A program made the position numbers and the translations under genes. Below, piece by piece: positions 1 through 5,616 of a stretch of DNA of 5,616 nt. Every line of letters starts with the position of its first letter. Position 1 is the first letter of the stretch. The stretch lies in NCBI GenBank assembly GCA_035541995.1, contig DATKMG010000301.1, positions 1-5,616 on the forward strand. Reading direction: 5' to 3'. The DNA is from DATKMG01 sp035541995 (GTDB taxonomy: Bacteria > Acidobacteriota > Terriglobia > Versatilivoradales > Versatilivoraceae). The notes under the pieces are model-generated. The model was not told the DNA's origin. It made no database searches and saw only the letters and a program-made list of their open reading frames with translations.

Positions 1-105
1 AGGGAAGTCCCTTATCGGGCCGTGGCGGTTTCTTCGGAACAGACGGTCCAGAAGACTTCTTCCTCCCCGCCGGTAAGAGTTGCCAATGATCGTGCCCAAC
101 CCTAG
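1..105 (+). CDS. possible 3' end of an upstream gene (partial, unidentified)
   Basis: Frame 1 is open from the left edge to a TAG at 103-105 and encodes 34 hydrophilic residues (starting REVPYRAVAV, ending NDRAQP). The other two + frames stop at 74-76 and 87-89. In type B succinate dehydrogenase operons the membrane anchor gene sdhC usually precedes sdhA, so this could be the cytoplasmic tail of SdhC, 37 bases ahead of the sdhA ATG. No transmembrane helix or heme-ligand histidine falls inside the window, so identity cannot be shown. An open frame of this length is also possible by chance. Confidence 0.25.
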   Translation, partial: REVPYRAVAVSSEQTVQKTSSSPPVRVANDRAQP

Positions 106-128
106 ATTTAGTACTAGTTCGAATTCTT

Positions 129-132
129 AAGG
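129..132 (+). promoter_or_regulatory. ribosome binding site of sdhA
   Basis: AAGG at 129-132 lies 10 bases before the ATG at 143. This spacing supports ATG 143 over the in-frame TTG at 134, which would have the AAGG almost touching it. The protein starting at 143 (MNLDPRIPSG) also matches the usual N-terminus of this SdhA type. Confidence 0.5.
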
Positions 133-142
133 TTTGCGACAT

Positions 143-2056
143 ATGAATCTGGATCCAAGAATTCCTTCCGGTCCCCTCGAAAAGAAGTGGGACCAGTGCC
201 GCTTGGAGATGAAGTTGGTCAACCCCTCCAACAAAAGGAAGTTCAAGGTCATTATTGTCGGTTCGGGATTGGCCGGAGCATCAGGTGCGGCGTCACTGGC
301 GGAGTTAGGGTACAACGTGGAGTGTTTCTGCTACCAGGATAGTCCTCGACGGGCCCATAGCATCGCAGCTCAGGGAGGAATTAATGCCGCCAAGAATTAT
401 CCGAACGATGGTGACAGCATCTATCGGCTCTTTTACGACACAATCAAGGGAGGTGACTTTCGTTCACGCGAGGCCAACGTCTACCGGTTAGCACAAGTCA
501 GTGTCAATATTATTGACCAGTGTGTTGCTCAAGGTGTGCCATTCGCCCGGGAATACGGAGGCTTGCTTGCCAACCGCTCTTTCGGCGGCGCCCAGGTTTC
601 CAGAACCTTTTATGCGCGAGGCCAAACCGGACAACAGCTTTTATTGGGCGCATATCAAGCCTTATCGCGACAAATCGGGCTGGGACAGGTGAAGATGTAC
701 CCACGGACGGAGATGCTCGATCTGGTCGTCGTGGAGGGTCGTGCGCAAGGAATCATCGTCCGTGACCTGATCAGTGGAAAGATCACTTCCCACACGGCTG
801 ATGCCATTGTCCTGGCCACCGGCGGATACGGTAACGTATTTTTCCTTTCCACGAACGCTGTGGGCTGCAACGTAACGGCCATTTATCGTGCCTATAAGAG
901 GGGCGCCGGTTTTGCGAATCCCTGTTTCACCCAGATTCACCCGACTTGCATACCGGTCAGCGGGGATCATCAATCGAAACTGACACTGATGTCAGAATCG
1001 TTGCGCAATGATGGTCGAGTCTGGGTTCCCAAAGACAAGGGAGACAAGCGCTTGCCTCCCGAAATTCCGGAGGCCGACAGGGACTATTTCCTGGAGCGAA
1101 AGTATCCGAGCTACGGAAACCTGGCTCCCCGGGACATTGCTTCCCGCGCAGCCAAAGAAGTCTGCGATGAAGGCCGAGGCGTTGGTCCCGGCGGTCGGGG
1201 CGTTTACCTTGATTTTGCCGATGCGATCAAGCGGTTGGGCAGAGAGACAATTGTCGAACGCTATGGCAATCTCTTTGAAATGTACGAGCGGATTACCGGA
1301 GAAGACGGTTACAAGTCGCCCATGCGCATTTACCCCGCGGCCCATTACACCATGGGCGGTTTGTGGGTGGATTACCACCTGATGAGCAATATCCTGGGAC
1401 TCTTTGTCATCGGGGAAGCTAATTTCTCGGATCATGGCGCAAACCGGCTGGGAGCCAGCGCATTGATGCAGGGTCTGGCAGACGGTTACTTTGTCTTGCC
1501 TTATACCATCAGTCACTTTTTTGCGTCGACCAAACAAACACAGGTTCTCACCACTCATCCTGAGTTCCGAAATGTCGAAGAAGAAGTCAAATCGAGAATC
1601 GGAAATCTGCTCGCAATTCGTGGTCGGCGAACCGTCACTTCCTTCCACCGCGAGCTGGGTCATCTCATGTGGGAATATTGCGGAATGGCTAGAAATGCCG
1701 AAGGACTGGAGGGGACCTTGAAGCGGATCCCGGAACTGCGTCGAGAGTTCTGGGAAAACATTACGGTGACGGGGGAGGGCGGGGATCTAAACCTGGAACT
1801 CGAAAAAGCGGGCCGGGTAGCCGATTTTATGGAATTTGCGGAATTGATCTGTCGGGATGCTCTAACGCGAAATGAGTCGTGCGGCGGCCACTTCCGCACG
1901 GAATATCAAACCGAAGAGGGGGAGGCATCCCGAAACGACACCGAATTTGCCCATGTTGCGGTCTGGCAATACCAGGGTGAGGACAAGGCGCCACTAATGG
2001 TTAAGGAGCCTTTGATCTACGAAGAGATCCATCTGGCCCAAAGGAGCTATAAGTAA
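143..2056 (+). CDS. sdhA: succinate dehydrogenase / fumarate reductase flavoprotein subunit
   Basis: This is the catalytic FAD subunit of complex II: it oxidises succinate to fumarate (or the reverse) and passes electrons to SdhB, on the cytoplasmic face of the membrane. The 637 residues equal the length of type B enzymes such as Geobacter and exceed E. coli SdhA (588). Visible motifs are the FAD dinucleotide fold GSGLAG (40-45), the histidine for covalent FAD in RRAHSIAAQGGINA (His72), the active-site His in QIHPTC (His266), the proton-shuttle Arg in APRDIASR (Arg330), the substrate His in AAHYTMGG (His401) and the FAD-binding stretch GEANFSDHGANRLGASAL (424-441). The C-terminus carries RNESCGGHFRTEYQ and ends LAQRSYK, so the gene is complete. 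It starts at ATG 143 rather than the upstream TTG. The TAA overlaps the sdhB ATG by one base. Type B is inferred from length and sequence feel; the anchor subunit that would settle it is not in the window. Confidence 0.97.
   Translation: MNLDPRIPSGPLEKKWDQCRLEMKLVNPSNKRKFKVIIVGSGLAGASGAASLAELGYNVECFCYQDSPRRAHSIAAQGGINAAKNYPNDGDSIYRLFYDTIKGGDFRSREANVYRLAQVSVNIIDQCVAQGVPFAREYGGLLANRSFGGAQVSRTFYARGQTGQQLLLGAYQALSRQIGLGQVKMYPRTEMLDLVVVEGRAQGIIVRDLISGKITSHTADAIVLATGGYGNVFFLSTNAVGCNVTAIYRAYKRGAGFANPCFTQIHPTCIPVSGDHQSKLTLMSESLRNDGRVWVPKDKGDKRLPPEIPEADRDYFLERKYPSYGNLAPRDIASRAAKEVCDEGRGVGPGGRGVYLDFADAIKRLGRETIVERYGNLFEMYERITGEDGYKSPMRIYPAAHYTMGGLWVDYHLMSNILGLFVIGEANFSDHGANRLGASALMQGLADGYFVLPYTISHFFASTKQTQVLTTHPEFRNVEEEVKSRIGNLLAIRGRRTVTSFHRELGHLMWEYCGMARNAEGLEGTLKRIPELRREFWENITVTGEGGDLNLELEKAGRVADFMEFAELICRDALTRNESCGGHFRTEYQTEEGEASRNDTEFAHVAVWQYQGEDKAPLMVKEPLIYEEIHLAQRSYK
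2041..2046 (+). promoter_or_regulatory. ribosome binding site of sdhB
   Basis: AAGGAG, a near-perfect Shine-Dalgarno sequence, lies inside the last codons of sdhA and 9 bases ahead of the sdhB ATG at 2056. It supports independent initiation of sdhB in addition to coupling through the TAATG overlap. Confidence 0.75.
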
Positions 2057-2802
2057 TGAACCTCACGTTGCGAGTGTGGCGACAGAAGAATGCCCAGACA
2101 CCCGGCAAGTTAGTGGAGTACCAGGCCCGCAACATTGTCCCCGACATGTCGTTCCTGGAGATGCTGGATGTGGTCAACCAGGACCTTATTTTGCGAGGTG
2201 AAGAACCCATTGCTTTCGATTCCGATTGCCGCGAAGGGATTTGCGGGATGTGCTCGCTGGTGATTAACGGCATTCCTCATGGGGGTCACAAGGGTACGAC
2301 CGTCTGCCAGCTTCATATGCGGCACTTTCGAGAGGGTGAGACCGTCGTGATAGAACCCTGGCGCGCCCGGCCGTTCCCGGTAGTCAAGGATCTGATTGTG
2401 GATCGGAACGCCTTTGATCGGATCGTCCAGGCTGGAGGCTTCATTTCTGTCTCCACAGGTCAAGCCTGCGAGGCCAATGCCATCCTTGTTCCCAAAGACA
2501 AGGCCGAGCGGGCCATGGATGCAGCAGCCTGCATTGGCTGCGGTGCCTGCGTGGCTGCCTGTAAGAATGCTTCAGCCGTTTTGTTTGTGGCAGCCAAAGT
2601 GGCTCACTTGAGGAATCTTCCACAGGGAATCGTGGAAAAGGACCGGCGGGCCTTGAGCCTGGTCAAGGCCATGGACGCCGAAGGTTTCGGAAACTGCACC
2701 AGCATCGGGTCCTGCGAAGCCGTTTGCCCCAAGGAAATCAGCCTCGATTTAATTGCCCAGCTGAACCGGGATTACCTTCTGGCGACCCTCAGAGGCGGGT
2801 AG
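2056..2802 (+). CDS. sdhB: succinate dehydrogenase / fumarate reductase iron-sulfur subunit
   Basis: SdhB carries electrons from the FAD of SdhA through three iron-sulfur clusters to quinone at the membrane anchor. The 248-residue protein has a complete ligand set. The N-terminal plant-type ferredoxin domain binds [2Fe-2S] through Cys58, Cys63, Cys66 (CREGICGMC) and Cys84 (TTVC). The C-terminal domain has C159xxC162xxC165xxxC169 and C214x5C220x3C224P. By comparison with E. coli SdhB, 159, 162, 165 and 224 bind [4Fe-4S], and 169, 214 and 220 bind [3Fe-4S]. Residue 170 is Lys where many homologues have Pro; from memory, Lys also occurs in Bacteroidetes-like members, so this is not a defect. The ATG overlaps the sdhA stop by one base (TAATG), so the two genes are translationally coupled. 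No clear rho-independent terminator follows the TAG. Confidence 0.97.
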   Translation: MNLTLRVWRQKNAQTPGKLVEYQARNIVPDMSFLEMLDVVNQDLILRGEEPIAFDSDCREGICGMCSLVINGIPHGGHKGTTVCQLHMRHFREGETVVIEPWRARPFPVVKDLIVDRNAFDRIVQAGGFISVSTGQACEANAILVPKDKAERAMDAAACIGCGACVAACKNASAVLFVAAKVAHLRNLPQGIVEKDRRALSLVKAMDAEGFGNCTSIGSCEAVCPKEISLDLIAQLNRDYLLATLRGG

Positions 2803-2843
2803 CCTGTTCACGAAAATGCGGGGATTCTTTCTACCCAGATCAC

Positions 2844-3312
2844 TCAACAGCGAGACTCCGGTCGAACTCTCCTGAAGACAAAGTAGCTTTCCTCCTCAAT
2901 ATACTCAACCCCACTGCTGGTTTGCCTGAGATAACGGTTTCCGCGGACCGATCGCCTCTCGACTACCAAGAACTGACCAGGATTGTCCTCTATGAGCTGA
3001 TATTGGCCTTTTCGATACTGTGCTACAGCTATCAAGGCGAATCCATTGTCTTTGGCAGCATTGACGGCGTCATTTTGGTGGTCATTTGTGACGAGCAAGC
3101 CGCCGACTTTGACATAGGGTTTGCACGACTCGGCAACAATCCGCTGCGCTCGAAGCTAAGCTCGACATACTGCTTCAAGTAAGCATCAATGATGACATTG
3201 TTCTTCATCCCATGCAGAAGAGCACCCAACAGCAGCCTAACGCCGGAGCCGACTCCTGCAAACCAAGCTGCCGCACATTTTCAGGAGACACTTCTTCCCA
3301 GACCGGCGCATA
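2844..3312 (-). pseudogene. frameshifted remnant of an unidentified protein gene
   Basis: Three consecutive - strand frames each look protein-like over adjoining stretches. Frame one runs from 3312 (YAPVWEEVSPENVRQLGLQE) to a TGA at 3205-3207. Frame two covers about 3229-3150 (LHGMKNNVIIDAYLKQYVEL, then SFER). Frame three opens after a TAG at 3156-3158 (QRIVAESCKPYVKVGGLL, then VTNDHQNDAVNAAKDNGFAL) and runs to a TGA at 2844-2846. Joining them needs two shifts in the same direction and gives about 150 residues. The simplest reading is a gene broken by two single-base deletions. The last 85 residues could still be expressed from a TTG or other non-ATG start near 3098. I do not recognise the family. 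A + strand frame also spans 2724-3182 across much of this stretch, so the coding strand is inferred from how protein-like the - frames look. The locus lies tail to tail with sdhB. Confidence 0.45.
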
Positions 3313-3361
3313 TTACCCCTCGCGTCGGCCTCCGGTTAGCGCGTCATGCAGGCCACTGCAA

Positions 3362-3928
3362 TCAGGCCAGTTTCTTGACCTCCTTAAACCGGAAACAATT
3401 CACAAGGTGATCATTGACCATTCCCACTGCTTGCATGAAGGCATAACAGATCGTTGGACCGACGAACTTGAACCCATATCGCCGCAGATCCTTACTCAGT
3501 TCATCGGATTCCGTTGTTTGTGCGGGGACATCGGCAGATGATTTCCATTTATTCAGCTTCGGTTTGCCACGCACGAATCTCCACACATACTCGTCGAAGC
3601 TGCCAAACTTCTTCTGTACGGCGAGGAAAGATCTGGCGTTCTGAATAGCAGCATTAATTTTCAACCTATTTCGTATGATACTCGGATTTTCAAGCAGCTC
3701 TCTGACTTTGCTTTGGTCATAAGCCACCATTGCCTGAGCGTCAAAATAGCCGAAAGCAGTTCGGTAGCTGTCACGTTTCTTCAAGATAGTCTCCCAGCTC
3801 AGCCCGGCCTGCATCCCTTCCAGGACCAGGAACTCGAAGAGGGTACGATCATCGTGAACCGGCACGCCCCACTCTTCATCATGATAGGTAATCAGGATCG
3901 AAGTACGGGCCCATTCACAGCGATGCAT
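3362..3928 (-). CDS. tag: DNA-3-methyladenine glycosylase I
   Basis: Tag is a cytoplasmic base-excision repair enzyme that cuts 3-methyladenine from alkylated DNA. The protein starting at ATG 3928 has 188 residues, one more than E. coli Tag (187), and aligns from the first residue (MHRCEW against MERCGW). The zinc-binding set is complete: Cys4, His16, His174 and Cys178 (VNDHLVNC). The active-site Glu37 and the LEGMQAGLSWETILKKR segment (36-52) are present, as is the signature YGFKFVGPTICYAFMQAVG (151-169). An in-frame ATG at 3949 (adding MVKPLDK) is possible. The longest open frame begins at 4093, but its first 48 codons are translated repeat and should not be annotated. Neither start has a strong Shine-Dalgarno sequence. 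The gene is transcribed toward sdhAB and stands alone, 327 bases downstream of the secreted protein gene. Confidence 0.95.
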   Translation of the reverse strand: MHRCEWARTSILITYHDEEWGVPVHDDRTLFEFLVLEGMQAGLSWETILKKRDSYRTAFGYFDAQAMVAYDQSKVRELLENPSIIRNRLKINAAIQNARSFLAVQKKFGSFDEYVWRFVRGKPKLNKWKSSADVPAQTTESDELSKDLRRYGFKFVGPTICYAFMQAVGMVNDHLVNCFRFKEVKKLA

Positions 3929-3949
3929 CTTATCAAGTGGCTTCACCAT

Positions 3950-3955
3950 ATTATA
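3950..3955 (-). promoter_or_regulatory. candidate -10 promoter element for tag
   Basis: The - strand reads TATAAT, a perfect sigma-70-type -10 hexamer. It would start transcription near 3943, giving a leader of about 15 bases to the ATG at 3928 and leaving the ATG at 3949 untranscribed. No good -35 hexamer is found 16-18 bases upstream; that spot is occupied by the end of the 3974-4073 palindrome. One hexamer alone is weak evidence. Confidence 0.3.
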
Positions 3956-3973
3956 GAGACTTGCAGAATAGAG

Positions 3974-4073
3974 TGACCCCGCCCCCTCACCCCAGTCTCT
4001 CTCCCCGCTGGTTGCGCGGAGAGGGGTAGAAACTTGAGAAGCATCCACAAGGTCGTGTGAGGGGGAGATGTCA
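3974..4073. repeat. interrupted palindromic repeat (CCCCTCAC...GTGAGGGG type)
   Basis: The outer arms pair perfectly over 9 bases: CCCCCTCAC at 3982-3990 with GTGAGGGGG at 4057-4065. The tips also pair, TGAC at 3974-3977 with GTCA at 4070-4073. Between them is a second imperfect hairpin, CTCTCCCCGC (3999-4008) with GCGGAGAG (4016-4023), where two Cs are unpaired. This resembles the CCCTCACCCC/CTCTCCCC palindromes scattered between genes in many bacterial genomes. It sits just upstream of tag. No obvious target-site duplication flanks it, and no second copy occurs in the window. Confidence 0.65.
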
Positions 4074-4120
4074 CCATGAAAGGAATGATTCAATAGTCTG
4101 AAATCGAGTGTTGCTGTCTA

Positions 4121-4255
4121 AGTCCTAACTCGCAACGTGTCGACAAGCTCCGTTGTCAGCCCATGTGCAAGCCTGTTCAGCCTTACAACGCAACCACCCT
4201 TATGCACATCCACGATAACCTCATCAGCCCCAGTTCCTGAGTTTTGGATGGCCTG
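4121..4255 (-). other. 45-codon open stretch in frame beyond the stop of the secreted protein gene
   Basis: After the TAA at 4256-4258 the same - strand frame stays open for 45 codons to a TAG at 4118-4120. The reading is protein-like (GADEVIVDVHKGGCVVRLNR, then LAHGLTTELVDTLRVRT). It begins CAG GCC ATC with no start codon or ribosome binding site of its own; the first GTG is about 14 codons in. It may be a lost C-terminal extension, a fragment of another gene or a chance open frame. No known domain is recognised. Confidence 0.25.
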
Positions 4256-5116
4256 TTACTCCCGGTTTATTTGTTCCGGAAAATCCCTGGCATACCGCTC
4301 CAGCAACGCCCGTACGTCATTCGGCACAAAATATATCTTACCGCGGATAGGCTTCTTCTCGCCGGGCTTGAGTCCTCCGATGCGAAAATCACTATGCAGG
4401 CAAGTGACAATGCCCTGGAACAATTCCTGATAAGGCTCCCATGCTGTCGCAAAAATCATTTTTTCGTCCGCGCTGTAGCAACCGATCAGCCCATTACTGG
4501 GGACATGCGGGTTGAGGGGGCGAGGATTAACGTCTGCCGGAGACACCCCCGGCGCCGCCCACTCCTGGCCAGGGGTATATCGCGCTTCAGTCGCCCAATC
4601 CTCAGTTGGCATCAACGAAAGACGGCCGTCGACAAAGACAAAGGACTTCTTCAGGTAAGAGTAGGTCTCCTGTTTGTGAGGATCACCCAATCCCGTAAAT
4701 TCCCCGACTCGAACGCAGGGTTGTGCCCAATGCGCTTCCGAGACCTTTGCAGTTGGATTCCGGGCCATCAGGCGAAAGTCCACCTCATCGGGATACGCTG
4801 TAATCAAGTGATCCACGACGACACCATCATTGAGCGTGCACTGGAGCTTGAGTTGCGTGTGATCCGCGCTGATTGAAATCAGTTTGGTCTGGTGACCGAT
4901 CACCGTATGTGTGACCCAGTCGGTAGTCTGCGAGTTGGGTCGACAGTACGCCTCCAGATATAAAATCCTCATCGCCTTTCCGGGCAACTGCTTGCCGGAG
5001 ATAGTCAGAATATTCTGCTGCCACGAGAGGGTTAGTGCCGGGGGATTTCCAACCGCGTGAGCGTTGGTCGCCAGGGCTAAAGGGAGAACAAACATTGGAA
5101 GGAATCTATGATTCAT
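4256..5116 (-). CDS. secreted protein of unknown function
   Basis: The 286-residue product begins with a signal peptide: basic n-region MNHR, a hydrophobic core FLPMFVLPLALA, and a likely signal peptidase I site after NAHA (Ala21). The mature part should therefore be exported to the periplasm or beyond. There is no later membrane helix and no lipobox. Conspicuous segments are LPGKAMRILYLEAYCRP (44-60), GVVVDHLITAYPDEVDFRLM (98-117), EAHWAQPCVRVGEFTGLG (127-144), LIGCYSADEKMIFATAWEP (210-228) and the C-terminal GLKPGEKKPIRGKIYFVPND (248-267). The pattern suggests a beta-rich domain and recalls uncharacterised exported proteins of Planctomycetota and Verrucomicrobiota; a link to sugar-binding or mutarotase-like folds is a guess. 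Five cysteines remain in the mature part (58, 93, 134, 213, 239). The ATG at 5116 has only a weak GAGA-like ribosome site, but it gives the best signal peptide. The gene is separated from tag by the palindromic repeat, so it is probably a separate transcript. Confidence 0.85.
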   Translation of the reverse strand: MNHRFLPMFVLPLALATNAHAVGNPPALTLSWQQNILTISGKQLPGKAMRILYLEAYCRPNSQTTDWVTHTVIGHQTKLISISADHTQLKLQCTLNDGVVVDHLITAYPDEVDFRLMARNPTAKVSEAHWAQPCVRVGEFTGLGDPHKQETYSYLKKSFVFVDGRLSLMPTEDWATEARYTPGQEWAAPGVSPADVNPRPLNPHVPSNGLIGCYSADEKMIFATAWEPYQELFQGIVTCLHSDFRIGGLKPGEKKPIRGKIYFVPNDVRALLERYARDFPEQINRE

Positions 5117-5255
5117 GTGAAGATTCTCGTCTCTATTTTTACTACACCTAACGTGCGGCGGATCAACTGCCCCCCGACCGTAAATTGTTGGGCAAATCGT
5201 TTCCCAGATTCAGAGCCCCCCATAGAAGCGACCAAACGCATGGGCAAGCATCACA

Positions 5256-5345
5256 GCCATGAGCAGGCCGATCGGAAAACCCGCAACCCGGCAGTGAAGG
5301 GATGACAACGTCAAACGCGGGCCCCTCGATTCCGTAAAACTGCCA
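5256..5345 (-). pseudogene. remnant of an epoxide hydrolase-type alpha/beta hydrolase gene
   Basis: The - strand reads WQFYGIEGPAFDVVIPSLPG followed by CGFSDRPAHG. The core FDVVIPSLPGCGFSDRP is almost identical to a hallmark segment of bacterial epoxide hydrolases, usually FxVVxPSLPGYGFSxxP, which follows the HGWPG oxyanion motif; Tyr is replaced by Cys here. The similarity stops on both sides. Upstream there is a TGA in frame at 5364-5366 and no HGWPG or N-terminal cap domain. Downstream the frame continues to 5163 as unrelated sequence without the nucleophile Asp region. Only about 30 of the usual 380 or so residues remain, so this is a non-functional fragment upstream of the secreted protein gene and on the same strand. 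Confidence 0.6.
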
Positions 5346-5437
5346 GCCCCCCCCGGGATTTATTCAATGCTTTGCGTTTAAACGGCACTGCCGAACTGCC
5401 GGTAATTTTCCTGTTGCAGGTCTTAGCTTTTATCTCT

Positions 5438-5505
5438 CACGGAGGCACAAAGCCGCGAAGGATATTTTAGGTTGCCAGCCCAGTTCTTCTTTCTTGTGCT
5501 CCGTG
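5438..5505. repeat. imperfect inverted repeat (CACGGAGGCAC type)
   Basis: CACGGAG (5438-5444) pairs with CTCCGTG (5499-5505) and CACAA (5446-5450) with TTGTG (5494-5498), leaving G5445 unpaired. The result is a 12-bp stem around a loop of about 43 bases. The right side continues into CCTTGGTGTCTTGGTG (5506-5521), the familiar companion of such repeats in many environmental bacterial genomes. It is most likely a degenerate copy of a dispersed intergenic element. The loop is too long for an ordinary terminator. Confidence 0.55.
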
Positions 5506-5616
5506 CCTTGGTGTCTTGGTGTGATTAAATTGCTGCGCCAACGATCAAGCGTCAGCCGCCCGGTGTCGTTTTTGGCGGCGGGTCGGCCGAATGCTTTGGT
5601 CAGGCCCCTTCTTGCT

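Larger units (their letters stand above)
5117..5616. other. gene-poor right end with a gene remnant and an inverted repeat
   Basis: No intact gene is supported in these 500 bases. The stretch contains the upstream region of the secreted protein gene, an epoxide-hydrolase fragment (5256-5345), a run of eight Cs (5347-5354) and an inverted repeat (5438-5505). A GTG-initiated + frame from 5521 is open to the right edge, and a - frame is open from 5615 to 5433. Neither shows a ribosome site or a recognisable protein, and the - frame runs through the repeat. A 6-bp GC stem (GCCGCC 5555-5560, GGCGGC 5574-5579) is too weak to call a terminator. Confidence 0.5.

Noticed and set aside
113..165. Cluster of hexamer palindromes resembling a cloning polylinker (ACTAGT, GAATTC, CTTAAG, CATATG, GGATCC, GAATTC)
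   Set aside because: The part after 143 encodes LDPRIPSGPLEKKWD, the natural N-terminus of this SdhA type, so it is not vector sequence. The cluster is probably coincidental.
992..1663. 223-codon - strand open frame inside sdhA
   Set aside because: It lies wholly antisense to a strongly conserved gene and gives no recognisable protein. It is a shadow of sdhA codon usage.
2724..3182. 152-codon + strand frame starting inside sdhB
   Set aside because: Its first 26 codons are out-of-frame sdhB and there is no ribosome site. The - strand readings of the remainder look more like protein, although this choice is not certain.
3347..3360. Hairpin TGCAG-gcca-CTGCA just after the tag stop as a terminator
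   Set aside because: The stem is only 5 bp and no T run follows on the - strand.
3929..4093. N-terminal extension of Tag from the upstream ATG at 4093
   Set aside because: The extension is translated from the palindromic repeat and intergenic DNA, and Tag homologues begin at the residue matching ATG 3928.
4142..4157. Small hairpin GACAA-gctccg-TTGTC downstream of the secreted protein gene
   Set aside because: A 5-bp stem without a T run is expected by chance.
4244..4876. 210-codon + strand open frame opposite the secreted protein gene
   Set aside because: The - strand product has a signal peptide and well-formed domain-like segments. The + product is basic and low in recognisable motifs, so it is a shadow.
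5210..5281. Hydrophobic - strand frame reading FPIGLLMAVMLAHAFGRFYG before a TGA
   Set aside because: It overlaps the epoxide-hydrolase fragment in another frame, has no start signal and is short. A membrane protein end cannot be supported.

Overview
The window comes from a bacterial chromosome with moderate GC content (roughly 52-54% by eye). The best-supported genes are sdhA and sdhB. They encode a long flavoprotein (637 aa) and a 248-aa iron-sulfur subunit of the succinate dehydrogenase/fumarate reductase type usually found with a single diheme membrane anchor (type B; Geobacter, Bacteroidetes and PVC-like organisms). The flavoprotein N-terminus, the secreted protein at 4256-5116 and the dispersed GC-rich palindromes resemble what I know from Verrucomicrobiota and Planctomycetota. 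That assignment is from memory of families and is tentative.

Layout. Positions 1-105 may hold the 3' end of an upstream gene, where an sdhC anchor would be expected, but no membrane segment is visible in the window. sdhA (143-2056) and sdhB (2056-2802) are on the + strand, overlap by one base and are co-transcribed. From 2803 onward everything recognisable is on the - strand and converges on sdhAB. In leftward transcription order this is a decayed epoxide-hydrolase fragment (about 5345-5256), a secreted protein with a signal peptide (5116-4256), tag for DNA-3-methyladenine glycosylase I (3928-3362), and a frameshifted reading frame of unknown family (about 3312-2844).

Non-coding regions. A roughly 100-bp interrupted palindrome (3974-4073) lies just upstream of tag and creates a false N-terminal extension if the longest open frame is taken. 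A second imperfect inverted repeat (5438-5505), of the 'cacggaggcac' type, lies in the long gene-poor right end. The intergenic stretches therefore hold decaying gene fragments and dispersed palindromes.

Function. SdhAB couples succinate oxidation (or fumarate reduction) to the quinone pool and needs a membrane anchor encoded outside the window. Tag removes 3-methyladenine from DNA. The secreted protein has no function I can assign. There is no sign of CRISPR, phage, toxin-antitoxin or transposase genes, and I found no convincing new multi-gene system. The most useful new observations are the two gene remnants, the repeat-promoter junction at tag and the open frame beyond the stop codon of the secreted protein gene.
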